64,000 nucleotides of DNA from Delphinus delphis (taxonomy: Eukaryota > Chordata > Mammalia > Artiodactyla > Delphinidae): assembly GCF_949987515.2 (NCBI RefSeq), contig NC_082684.1, positions 154,928,044 through 154,992,043 of the forward strand, read 5' to 3'. The position numbers and the translations under genes are program-made. Each line of letters begins with the position of its first letter. The stretch's first letter is position 1. Of the stretch, positions 45,441 through 56,350 are shown piece by piece. The notes under the pieces are model-generated. The model was not told the origin of the DNA, searched no databases, and was given only the letters and a program-made list of their open reading frames with translations.

Positions 45441-46306
45441 TTTCTCTCTGGAGGTATTTTGGGCTAGTAGCCTCCTACAGCAGGGACAAACACTCTGGAC
45501 TTTGTGCCAAAGAAGACCTGGTTATAGAAGAGAGAAATATATGTACACTATCACAAGGCTAAAGAGAATGAAATAGATCTCTTTTCACATATTTTCATAT
45601 ATTTGTCCACTGGGCAGAGCTACACTGTAAACCTGTTTTCCCTTTTGGGTATAGGCTGTGTCTCTTGTGCCACTTCCTTCCATTTTCATCACATAACATT
45701 TTCAGGCAAGTTCTACTCCTTTCCAGGAGGATAGACGATGCCAACTTGGAGTTATGAGTAGCAGAGATCACTACGCTCTGTCCTCACCTCTTTCTTTTAT
45801 CCTGATGGCTTGTCACAAAGCAGCTTCTCCTGGGCTGGGTCTGTGTGTGCATGACCACCCTGATTTCACTGAGTCAACGACTCAACTGCTCTTTGGTTTA
45901 ATCAAAATGAACCAAATGAACTGTCTCACAAAAACCTGACCATCAGATAGACTGCTAACCCTGAATGAACTAGTTCATGTCCTACAGCCCTTACCCTGAC
46001 CCAGAAGACAGCACCCATAGGGTCCAGCAAGCTGTGCTTTTCACACACCTGTGGGGCTTGTCTCACCTGAGCGAGGGTCGGGGACTCCACGATTCTCTTG
46101 CTGAGGCCTCAGGTCAATAGCAAATGGGAAATGTGATAGAAGATGGCTCGCCACTTGCCAATGCGTGACCAACTTATAAAGGCTGGACTGATAATCAAAG
46201 AGGCTTCATGGTCCAGGCAGGGTCAGGCAAGGTGATCTCACGTCAGTTGTTAGTAGGCAGGCCACCGATGTGCACAGATGTCTACAGTTGCTGAGGGACT
46301 TAAAAC
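45441..46306. other. Unassigned sequence
   Basis: No repeat recognised. Confidence 0.4.
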
Positions 46307-46314
46307 CACTTCCA

Positions 46315-46522
46315 GGGCTTCCCTGGTGGTGCAGTGGTTGAGAGTCCGCCTGCCGATGCAGGGGACACGGGTTCGTGCCCCGGTCTGGGAAGATCCCACA
46401 TGTTGCAGAGCGGCTGGGCCCGTGAGCCATGGCCACTGAGCCTGCGCGTCCGGAGCCTGTGCTCCACAGCGGGAGAGGCCACAACAGTGAGAGGCCCGTG
46501 TACTGCAAAAAACAAAACAAAA
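46315..46522 (+). mobile_element. CHR-type SINE, type A
   Basis: Complete body with an (AAAAC)n tail. An 8-bp target duplication, cacttcca, lies at 46307-46314 and 46523-46530. Confidence 0.95.
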
Positions 46523-46639
46523 CACTTCCACACATATTCCTCCTTTAATCAAAACTCAACTTTCCCTACCACCTAGAAAGGTCTTAAGGAAGTTAAAATG
46601 GAGTTGAACTGATGGCCCAGTAACCCCAATGTGCAGGAG

Positions 46640-46805
46640 ACGCACCTGGGAAGCTTGTTAAAAGATGCAGCGTCCCAGGATCCACCCCCAACATTCTGAG
46701 TCAGCAGGTATGGAAGGGGCTGGAGAATCTGCATTTTCAGCAAGGACTGTAGGAGATTCTGCTGCAGGTGGATGTAACACCTCCTTCTGGGAAACACTGG
46801 AAAGA
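46640..46805 (+). mobile_element. MER5A-like hAT (Charlie) element
   Basis: 'cacctgggaagcttgttaaa', 'agaatctgcattttcagcaa' and 'gggaaacactgga' match MER5A in order. It carries one AP-1/Maf-like tgagtcagca at 46697-46706. Confidence 0.8.
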
Positions 46806-46961
46806 GAATTCACTCTCAGAGCCTGCACCTCCCTAATGTGTCCCTTAGAAGGTCAACAGACCCACCAGGCAACGAGCCTCAACCGTGAGCTACACGTTGT
46901 GTTAGGTCTTGGGGAGAGAAAGGCAAAGAAATAAGAAGGCTACTCTTTGTCCTCGGGGGGT
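46806..46961. other. Unassigned link
   Basis: Nothing recognised. Confidence 0.4.
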
Positions 46962-46976
46962 TGGCCGCTTTATTTT

Positions 46977-47303
46977 TTATTTTTATTTTTTAAAAATAAT
47001 TATTTGTTTTTATTTTTGGCTGTGTTGGGTCTTCGTTGCTGCACGTGGGCTTTCTCTAGTTGTGGCGAGCGGGGGCTACTCTTCGTTGCAGCGCACAGGC
47101 CTCTGATTGCGGTGGCTTCTCTTGTTGCGGAGCACAGGGTCTAGGCGCGCGGGCTTCAGTAGTTGTGGCACACGGGCTTCAGTAGTTGTGGCACACGGGC
47201 TTAGTTGCTCTGTGGCCATGTGGGATCTTCTCGGACCGGCGCTCGAACCCGTGTTCCCTGTATTGGCAGGTAGATTCTCAACCACTGTGCCACCATGGAA
47301 GCC
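46977..47303 (-). mobile_element. CHR-type SINE, type B, antisense
   Basis: A/T-rich tail, 'ttgggtcttcgttgctgcac' and 'ccaccatggaagcc' end. A 23-bp module is exactly duplicated in tandem (47151-47173, 47174-47196). The target duplication (tggccgctttatttt / tggccactttatttt, one mismatch) lies at 46962-46976 and 47304-47318. Confidence 0.95.
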
Positions 47304-47318
47304 TGGCCACTTTATTTT

Positions 47319-47447
47319 ATTAAAAATTTTTTTTTTTTTGCTGTACCACATACCTTGTGGGATCTTAATTCCTCGAGCAGGGATTGAACCCTGGCCCTTG
47401 GCAGTGAAAGCACCAAGTCCTAACTACTGGACCACCAGGGAATTCCC
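47319..47447 (-). mobile_element. Short CHR-type SINE (type C) at the same target site
   Basis: T-tail, 'gagcagggattgaaccc' and a 'ggaccaccagggaattcc' end. Its flanks are tggccacttta (47304-47314) and tggacacttta (47448-47458), so it sits in the same target as the preceding SINE. Confidence 0.92.
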
Positions 47448-47458
47448 TGGACACTTTA

Positions 47459-47939
47459 AAGGGCCTGGGCCGCTGTCCCAAGGAGGCAGAAGGTGAAAGG
47501 AGCAGGTGGAAGGTTCTCAAGGTGAGCAGGGGAACGGTTGAAGGCAGCGAGGTTGCTTCATGGATCCCAACCCATGGAGATCTGAAGTTGAATTTGATGC
47601 CGACCGAGCTCCGACTTGCTTGATACCGTTTATATGGTGAAGAATGAAATAATTACTGGTGACCCAGAGCTGTCTGGAGGGCCTTATCGCATCCTTAAGT
47701 GGAAACACCACAGACCCCTTAGTAAGAAAAGGGGCTTTCTGGGCTGGTGTCTTGCCGCAAGACACCCATGAGGAAATATGGGATGTGCAGGGCAGGGCAT
47801 GGGACCCAGTCCCTTTGGCACTGGTGTAGGAAATCGTCAAGGCAAAACCCTCCCTGTGTGGGAGCTGGTACGGCCTGGGGTTTTGCTGGGTGTTGTCCCC
47901 ACGTTGACACTGATATCTTGGGTAAAGAGGTGAGTGATG
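47459..47939. other. Unassigned sequence
   Basis: Short frames only, none recognised. Confidence 0.4.
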
Positions 47940-48440
47940 GACGGGAGCGTTGGGCCGGCCTGAGGAAGGAGAGAGAGGCTGGGGTGGGGAAGGTGTACCG
48001 GCGCCAGGGGTGGGTGGGGAAGCAGGTCACCGTTGGCAAGGAGGTGTGGGAGGCCTGAGCGTGTCCTGGAGGACAGGATGCCGGGGAAGCACTTCCTCAG
48101 AGGGCGGTGGAGGAAAGCCGCTGGGGAAGAGGGAGGGTCCAGGCCAGTGAGGGATACCCGGGAGCTAAGGGCTGTCCTGCTTGGGGCAGCTCGGTGGGCA
48201 ACGAGGAGGGAAGGCTGAGAGGCCAAAGCTTGAGCTCATTTCTGTTTTTGGAGACTTAAAACCAAGCTGCATTTCTAGCCGTGGTGGAGTCTGTCTGCAT
48301 CCAGGTCGGTGCCGGAGCTGCGGGGTACAGGGCTGGGGGCGGCGGGGGCTCCATGTGATGGGACCTCGCAGCAGCAGCAGCAGCGGGGCCTGGGCTGGGC
48401 TGACAGCGGCTTCAAGGTACTAGTGATTCCAGGGCCGGCG
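47940..48440. other. GC-rich, CpG-enriched unassigned block
   Basis: About 25 CpGs in ~490 bp by my count and no SINE. A (CAG)5 run lies at about 48369-48384. Frames of 60-129 codons overlap on both strands without recognisable domains. Promoter, enhancer or untranslated exon are possible; unproven. Confidence 0.3.
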
Positions 48441-51400
48441 AGGAGAGTCAAGCAGAAGAGATGAAAGGAAGGCAAGTCCCTTCTGGACTCATGAATAGCT
48501 GCCTGGGTAGGAGCCCAGCCTCTCCTCGGGGTCCCTGCAGTCTTTGTAAGCAACACCGGAGCAAGCTACCAAAGGATGGAGGGCATCACACCAGGTTTCC
48601 AGACACAGATCGCTTTTCCACCTACCTGGATGAAGCGAGGGCCTCCTTTCTTAAAGAAACAGACACAAACCAGGTCAGTTTCAGGGATGGAGCGTGGCAG
48701 TGCTTTTAGGGAGAAGCAAATGGATGTTGCACCTAGGGGTGGGCAGACAAGCTCTGAATAAATGCCCCCTGCTCCCACCCCCCGCTCTGCTTAACTTTCT
48801 CTTGTTTCGCATCAGAGCTAAGTGGGTTCCCCCCAAAATTTTTTTTGGTCATTTTTCTTTTTAAATGAGCGAGAACTATTTTTCTCCATTCACTTCTTTC
48901 CATTTGGTTCCAATAGTAGTTTGGATTGACCAGCAATGATAGCCAAGCTCTGTGGACTCTTAGGCCTGCAGGGCTCTTCCGATGGTAACTTAAGAGTGTT
49001 CCTTTGATTTAAAAGATTGGCGCTGAAAGGGAACTCTGAGATCACGCTTAACTGATGGTGAAGCTGAGATGGGGGTGTGTCCACAGTCTGAGAACAAAAT
49101 TTTGGTCTCTCTAAGAAGCCATGACAGAAAGATTATTACAGACATCTTCTGAAAAACCTCTGAGACACAGATTCCATCATTTTCTTTGACATCATTCAGT
49201 GTCACCATTTCTGAGGATCAGGAATTGTGTTTTATTAATCATATTTGCATTTTATTTATTATTTTGCAGAATGGGGTTCTGGGTAAGGGGTATGTTGTTC
49301 CAGTATAATTTTGGGGAGATTTGATGTTACCATCTTTTCAACTAGGGAGGTGGGGCCTGAGAAGTGCACTTAAAGGCAAAGCTATGATTTTCCAGAAGCT
49401 TCCTTTCCATTTGAGTTCGAATCTAGAAAGACTCCAAGTTGGTCATAAATCAAACTTGTAAATAAGCTTTAAAAACACCTCTAAGCTTATAGACGTGTTT
49501 ACCAGACATGTCCATCAGTGACGAACGAACTTCATTTTGGAGCTTGGGTTTCTCTATCATCGTTATTTAGCTTCTTTCAAATCTCTTAGCACAGAAAATA
49601 TAAGAAAAATTTAAAAATATATAAATGAATGGGTAATATTTTCTTTGGAGACTTCGTTTTCAGAGGGAACATTGCAAAAAATTATGTGAACAGGTGATCC
49701 TCCAGACTGTGTATCAAGAAGAGAATCATAATTCTAGTCTAAATCAGGTACTGACTTGCAGAAGATTTGCCCCTCCCCCTGCCCGCTGAAGGCTGCCCCA
49801 GATGTGTGGCCTGGAGGGGCTGTAATGATAGGAAGTTGGTATGGAATTTCACGTGGTTGATGAATTTGGTCCTCTTTGAGGCATATTCCCGTGGGATGTG
49901 CTCATGCCTCGATCCAGAGAATCAGCTGATTGGCATGTTAGATCTGAAATCTACTTGGGCTCCGAGGGAAGTATGACCTGTCACCAACTCCTCGCCACCT
50001 CTGTCCTTCGGATACCTGATTATACGCCATAAAATCACACGGATCTGTTCCTCTTTCCTTTCAGGAAGAGGAATTAGAATTTCACCAGTGGAAGTGAACT
50101 CTTTTTGAGTTTGCAAGCAGCTTCTCACCAGAGTCCAAATTCAAACATGCATCCCAGGTCTAGGTCTTCATTTCTTAATGAATACATGGGCCACCTTGTA
50201 CGGCCTTTCACGATGTTACCCATCAGTTTGGGGGCCAGGAGTCAAAGCATCAGGATTCCAGCAAAGAGGTCCCAGATGAGTACATGCTGTTGAAGACATT
50301 CAGACTAGCTTTCGAGCCTGTGCTTTTGATTTCTGGGATCTGAGCTGATATGAACAGGCTTTGGACACGGCTCTTCATGGACCACACTGGCCCTTCCTTG
50401 TCATGGCCTCCACAGCATACTACCTGTTGGCTTGTTTGTTTTGGGTGGGGAGGTCGGACCAGAAGGGGCACTTGGGGGAAAATAAAGAGCAAGAAGACAA
50501 TTCCCCTTCAATTGCTAATGCAATAATGAATTATTTGGGCTGAACTGATGTGGAGAAATACCAAATATTCTAAAATCCTAAAGCAATAGGGATTATCGAA
50601 GGATCATCCTATCCACCTCTATTCTGCTTCAAAGAAAGGGATTATGAAGAAATTCCTGCTTGTGTTCTTTCACAGGCTGAGCCACGTTCAGGAGTTACTT
50701 GAGGTTGTGTGGAGGTTATGCATATAGCAAAGCACAGCCTCTACAAGTGTTCTCTGCTAGGGGCGTCCGGCTGAGATCCCAGTTCTGTGTTTTTGAAAGT
50801 TTTTTCCATTGGTTGACATTAGTTCTATCCTGCTTAAAACCCAGGAGAGGGGGAAGCAGCCCAATTCCTTTTTGTAACAAAACGCTAGTCATTACTGTTA
50901 TTGTTATTCCTATTCCCACGGTGCCCTGCCGATTCTGGATCAAGTGCCACGGGCACCGGGTGTGGTTCCGTCCACAGATCTAAGTGCCTGCAAACATTTC
51001 CACATCAGATCCCCACACCATCCTGGCCAGCTAGAGAGATGGGGAAAACATATCAGAAACAGAAGTTTTTTTGTTCATTGACAGAAATGGGATTGTCTGT
51101 GAAACTTGATTCTCAAATACAAGATTATAGAGGCACTTTTCCTTCCTCTTAGGTGCCCTTGTTACATTTTCTTTAGCAGAGCTGAGGAAGGGAATAAAGT
51201 CAGCAGAACACACTGAGCTGTTTTCTCGGACGGGAACTGGATTTGCTCTCCAGGGCCCCCGTCTTCAGACATCCAATCCTCCTTTCTCCTCCTCCAAGAA
51301 CAAGGAAATCTGATAAATATTTGTCAGGGTCCAGACTGTACATAGACACGTGCTGTGTAAAGGCACAGCTGGGGACAAAAGGGAGGTGAGAGCACAGTCT

Positions 51401-51724
51401 GAACTCCCAGGTGCCTCTTGAGGGGAGAGTTAAACAGGCAAAAGTGGTACTGAGAACCGAGTGGACGGCGCAGACAGACACTGCTGTCCAAGTTCAGCGA
51501 GGACAAGAACTGTGGTCCTCCAGGATTTACCGTCCCAGAAGCCTTGCTGAGGAGGACAGAAGCTCACCATTTAGCTCATTAGGGCTGGAGGGGCAATCTT
51601 CTCTCTCCATTCCTCACCCTTCTCCTCTTTGCATCCCTGAGCATAGATGGAGGTGTCGCCTGTCACTCTGCCTTCACTAGCGGTGCCTGCTGGAAAAGGG
51701 AGCAATTTACCCAGACCACTCTTG
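48441..51724. other. Unassigned 3.3-kb interval
   Basis: The longest stretch in which I recognise no convincing interspersed repeat (one weak MIR-like patch at about 49020-49080). No gene recognised. Confidence 0.4.
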
Positions 51725-51736
51725 AGTAATTATAGT

Positions 51737-52034
51737 ATATTTATTTATTTATTATTACTTTTTAAAATTTTTGGCTGTGTTGGGTCTTCATTGCTGCATG
51801 TGGGCTTTCTCTAGTTGCGGCGAGCGGGGGCCACTCTTCGTTGGGGTGCGTGGGCTTCTCATTGCGGTGGCTTCTCTTGTTGCGGAGCACGGGCTCTAGG
51901 CGCGTGGGCTCAGTAGTTGTGGCGCACGGGCTTAGTTGCTCCGCGGCATGTGGGCTCTTCCCGGACCACGGATTGAACCCGTGTCCCCTGCATTGGCAGG
52001 CGGATTCTTAACCACTGTGCCACAGGGGAAGCCT
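51737..52034 (-). mobile_element. CHR-type SINE, type B, antisense
   Basis: (TTTA)n tail, 'ttgggtcttcattgctgc', 'gctcagtagttgtggcgcac' and a 'ggggaagcc' end. The target duplication (agtaattatagt / agtaaatatagt) lies at 51725-51736 and 52035-52046. Confidence 0.95.
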
Positions 52035-52255
52035 AGTAAATATAGTCTTAACGACAAAATAGGCATTTTTCCCTCAGGATTGCTGAAGACAGGGTCTGCA
52101 ATTGCACGTGGAAATCAGTGTTCTCACGTGTGGAGGTCGGTTTGAGGGGTTCGTGAGGATAGAACACCGAGCCCACAACCTTCCTTCCACTGCTGTCTGT
52201 CACTTCCTGGCAGTTTAATGTAAAGCAAATTGAATCATCTAAATTTAAACAATTA

Positions 52256-52541
52256 CATTTTTATCTGACTTCACTTTCCTTTTTATTGAAATGTAGTTGA
52301 CTTATAATATTGTGTTAGTTTCAGGTGTACAGTGTAGTGATTCAGTGTTTTTGCAGATTATATTCCATTATAGGTTATTCCAAGATAATGGATATAATTC
52401 CCTGTGCTATACAGTAGGTCCTTGTTGCTTATCTGTTTTATATATAGTAGTGTGTATCTGTTAATCCCATACCTTAATGTGTCCCTCCCCCCTTCCCTCT
52501 CCTGTTGGTAACCACAAGTTTGTTTTCTATATCTGTGAGTC
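52256..52541 (-). mobile_element. Cetartiodactyl L1 3' UTR, antisense
   Basis: 'attgaaatgtagttgactta', 'cctgtgctatacagtaggtc' and 'tatatctgtgagtc'. A perfect 11-bp target duplication, ttaaacaatta, lies at 52245-52255 and 52542-52552. About 25 bp of non-L1 text separates the left duplication from the L1 end. Confidence 0.93.
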
Positions 52542-52769
52542 TTAAACAATTAAATTTGTAATGATTAATTCAAACATTTATATTAAAGTTAAGCAAAACA
52601 CTCTCTCTTAACAGTAGCAACAACATCAAATCATAAAATAATACCTGTTGACTGTTTTGAGGATTAAAGCACTGCAATCCTTATCCTCAAAGAACAACTT
52701 CTGGATTCTTTCCTGTTGGATTCTCCACTTTGAACCATCATTTTTTTCATCAGTCGTTTCTGTTTGTAA

Positions 52770-53005
52770 AAGGCAGAGGGTTTTGGAACGAGAGAGCTCA
52801 GGACTGTATCCCGGCTCTGCCATGTAATGACCGCAGGGACATAGGGGAGTTTCTCTTATCCTCCGGGAACCTCACTTTCCCCATCTGGACGTGGCACTGG
52901 TAATACCTACTTCTTGGGATTGCTGGAAGATTAAAGGAGATATTGCTCGTGAAACGCTTCGCAGAGCCCTGGCATGTGTTAAGGACTCAATCAGTAGGGT
53001 TAAGG
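52770..53005 (+). mobile_element. MIR SINE
   Basis: 'gtatcccggctctgccatg', 'cctcactttccccatctgga' and 'ggaagattaaaggagata' in order. Confidence 0.85.
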
Positions 53006-53144
53006 ATGTGGTTCTTGTTTGCGGGGTTCACACAGGAGGTCCGCTCTTTATGAGGAGAGGTGGCAACATCTTTCCCGTATCTCTGCAAGGTTGGGGCAGG
53101 GTTGGCTTGCGATAGGGGGTGGGGCAGTGTTAGTTTCCTTCCAC

Positions 53145-53350
53145 TTTAGATCCGTTGCTCACCAGCTGTACCATCATGAGTTCTTTCTCTGACTGCTCTG
53201 TGCCTCAGTCTTCTCATCTTTAAAATGAGACACATTGTACTTACTTTACAAGGTCGCTGTGAGGATGTAAGGACTTCATACACACAAAGCAATAAACAGC
53301 TCCTTGCACATGGAAAGCACTCGATACGTGTTAACTATTTTAATTGATTA
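53145..53350 (+). mobile_element. MIR SINE
   Basis: 'ctctgtgcctcagtcttctc', 'ctttaaaatgagaca' and 'gcactcgatacgtgttaac'. A second MIR in the same orientation. Confidence 0.82.
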
Positions 53351-53867
53351 TGCCACTCACTTAATACCTTTGAGTGGAATTACGGTCTCAGTTACCAGGG
53401 GAAGGCAGTCTCTTTTCTGCCCCTTTGGCCTTCGGTTATTACAACTTTTAATAAGATACAAACCCTGCTGTTGTAGTAGGCTTTTTTTTTTTTAATGTCA
53501 TTACAGCTTCCTGCCACTGACACATCATTGCTGACATTAGTAGGTGTAGGAAAAATGTTGTGGTCTGGTCTATGTAGCAAAAATATTTGTGGGAGGCCCC
53601 TTTGATTAGCTCTATTATTGTATTTAATGCACTGCACATGGGCAGTCCAACATGTTTGGAAAGAGGTCATATTGGTTTGAAAGACAGATGATCTAAAACT
53701 AGCTTTCATTCTATGATGGATTAGAGGAATTCCAGCTAAGGTTTTGAAGAGCTACCACCAAATATTTGCTGATATCCTCCCCGTGACTCGCAGGGTTCTT
53801 TTTATTCTCTCCGCACCCTCATCCTGCCCTGGGACTCTGATGCGGATATAAAATAACATATCTGAGT
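53351..53867. other. Unassigned sequence
   Basis: T-run at 53483-53494. No gene recognised. Confidence 0.4.
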
Positions 53868-53975
53868 TTTCATAGTTTAGATTTTATTCATATCAAATTT
53901 ACCCATGCACATAATTTAAAGAGTCAGATGACAAGATTTATTACGACAAATCGCAGTCCTTTGCCCAATACCCCC
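53868..53975. mobile_element. Old repeat, family unresolved
   Basis: 'tcaaatttacccatgcacat' and 'taatttaaagagtcag' resemble a common mammalian repeat whose name I cannot assign. Confidence 0.35.
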
Positions 53976-54301
53976 TGCTATGGTCTGAACGTTGAGGTCC
54001 CCACCAAATTCGGATGTTTAAATGCCAAGGCCCAATGGGATGGTGTTAGGAGGTGGGACTTTTGGCAGGTGATTCGGTCATGAAGGTGGAACCCTCCCAA
54101 ATGGGATTAGTGCTTTCATAAAAGAGACCCCACAGAGGTCCCCAGACACCTTCGCTATGTGAGGACACAATGAAAAGTCTGTGACCCTGAAGAGGGCCCC
54201 ACTTTCAGACTTTCTGCCTCCACAAATGAGAGAAATAAATTTCTGTTGTTATAAGCCACCTAGTCTGTAGTATTTTGTAATGCAGCCCAAACAGACTGAT
54301 A
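53976..54301 (+). mobile_element. Solitary MaLR-type LTR (MLT1-like)
   Basis: 'tgctatggtctgaacg', 'ggaggtgggacttttggcag', 'atgggattagtgctttcata', 'gaaataaatttctgttgtta' and terminal 'ccaaacagactgata'. About 326 bp with no internal region or second LTR beside it. An ancient ERVL-MaLR relic without coding capacity. Confidence 0.85.
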
Positions 54302-54787
54302 GCCTCTTACATTGTCTTCATCCCCAGTGGAAATCGCCGTCAACTATTCTTTTTGATATTAACCTCCATTATCTCTAAATAACACGTTTTTAAATGCTCC
54401 TTCTTTAGTTTTTAGTATTAGGTATTTTCTATTTTCTTTCCACTCTTTAAGAGGAAATTTTCTTTCTCTTTCACCAAACCTGCTACTCACCTCCTTTCCA
54501 ACACCTTTTCAATATTTACTGCCCATCTCCTTCATTCTCCCAGTGAATTATGTAGTAAGTGTAGTTATGTTATTCTGACCATCTAAATGCTAATCACACC
54601 TGGGACATTTGTTATACTATGATTACCTTGCTTTCTTACATAACTTTTTGTTTTTCCTGGAGTTAATCATTGTCTTCTTTTTACTTAGTTTTCGGTTTGG
54701 CTTTTTATGATCCCTGATCCCCCAAACTTCCTTTTACTTGTTTTAATCTCCTCTCAATATATTCAAATCCATCCATCAGGTATGCTC
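54302..54787. other. Unassigned sequence
   Basis: AT-rich. Nothing recognised. Confidence 0.4.
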
Positions 54788-54995
54788 TTTTTTTTTTTTT
54801 TTTTGCAGTACACGGGCCTCTCACTGCTGTGGCCTCTCCCCTTGTGGAGCACAGGCTCCGGACGCACAGGCTCAGCGGCATGGCTCACGGGCCCAGCTGC
54901 TCCGCGGCATGTGGGATATTCCCGGACCGGGGCACGAACTGGCATCCCCTGCATCAGCAGGCAGACTCCCAAACACTGCGCCACCAGGGAAGCCC
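54788..54995 (-). mobile_element. CHR-type SINE, type A, antisense
   Basis: T-run tail, 'gcagtacacgggcctctcac' and a 'ccaccagggaagccc' end. More substitutions than the other copies (for example in the B-box, 'cacgaactggcatcc'). No clear target duplication. Confidence 0.93.
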
Positions 54996-56140
54996 TTCAT
55001 AAGTGATTTTTAACGCGCCTTCCGGTGTAGAGTCCCATCTTCACTTCCACTCCCAGGGATACCCAACAGTAGCATCTGAGCCTTTTGGGTGGTAAAAATT
55101 TGATCGTTTCTTGGATTTCTCCACTGTGGTTTAGGATCGAGGCTGCTGCGTTTTGCAACACAATGGTGCTGCCTATGATTCAGCTCACTTGTAACTGCTA
55201 AGCCCACACCCTTCTTCCTTTTATTATCCATCTTTCAAACTTCTGTCTCCTCTCGCATTATTTTATCTTTGTGGATTATTTACTCCTTAAAATAAATCTC
55301 TTCACTGTAATTTTTATTGAGGTTTCAGGAGAGAATAGAGACAATTGTGTGTTTTCAACCCTTTTATAACTGGAAACGATGATTGAGGATTTTTTTGGGG
55401 AAACAAAATCTGGGATGTCGACACATGGGCGAGTATTGTATTATTTTAAATGATTGCATCGTTGGGATATACGCTTATTTTAACTAAACTGCCAGTGACC
55501 AACACAGTTTTCTGGATCTTTTTTTGGAATTGCTTTCACAGACCATGCTGTATTCCTTTCAACTTATGCAAAGGTAGGAAATTTTATATTTTGATTGCTT
55601 TGATTTCTAGAAGCACCAAAATGCCACTTGGAAACCAGGCTTGTAAAAAAAAGCCAATGATAAACCTTAGCTTTCATTTCAGAAAGATCTTGCTGATCCT
55701 GTAATGGCCACAATAATTCCCAAACTTATTTTTTTTGAGAGCGGTATAGAGTGGTGAAGACATTTTTCAAAGGCTTGAGAATGAAGTTTTGACTAGTGTT
55801 TTGAGCAGGGATATTATTCTTGAAATAATTCATAGTCTTCTAATGACAGCATTAACTTGTGTTCATAAGTACAGGTTTCTTTTTTCTTTTTCTTTTTTTC
55901 AAGGATTAATTTTGTAACTTGGTAGTCCTAGCTCATGGTTATTCAGCTAGATTACATTCCACCCATTAGAATTTCATGGATTATGTTTAAAAATTTAAAC
56001 AAAAATTTCTGCTTAGAAGTGTAAGACTTTCTTTTTAAAGCCTGGACCAACATTACACCATTGCCTTTATGGGTCTGGGTTTATATTTTTAGCTACTTAG
56101 AGCCCAGCATCCCATTCCTACTCAAGAGTAACTTAAAAAA
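54996..56140. other. Unassigned sequence
   Basis: Nothing recognised beyond short T-rich runs. Confidence 0.4.
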
Positions 56141-56148
56141 GGGGTCTT

Positions 56149-56350
56149 GGGCTTCCCTGGTGGCGCAGTGGTTGAGAGTCCGCCTGCCGATGCAGGGGAC
56201 ATGGGTTCGTGCCCCGGTCCGGGAAGATCCCACATGCCGCGGAGCGGCTGGGCCTGTGAGCCATGGCCGCTGAGCCTGCGTGTCCGGAGCCTGTGCTCCG
56301 CAACGGGAGAGGCCACAACAGTGAGAGGCCCGCGTACCGCAAAAATAAAA
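56149..56350 (+). mobile_element. CHR-type SINE, type A
   Basis: A near-consensus copy ending in a short A-rich tail and G7. A possible 8-bp duplication, aaaagggg, flanks it. Confidence 0.96.

Noticed and set aside
45870..45882. Inverted repeat tgagtc-aac-gactca
   Set aside because: Arms of 6 bp are common by chance and it does not contain two AP-1 sites.
48369..48384. (CAG)5 run as a triplet-expansion locus
   Set aside because: Only about five units, with no supported coding frame.
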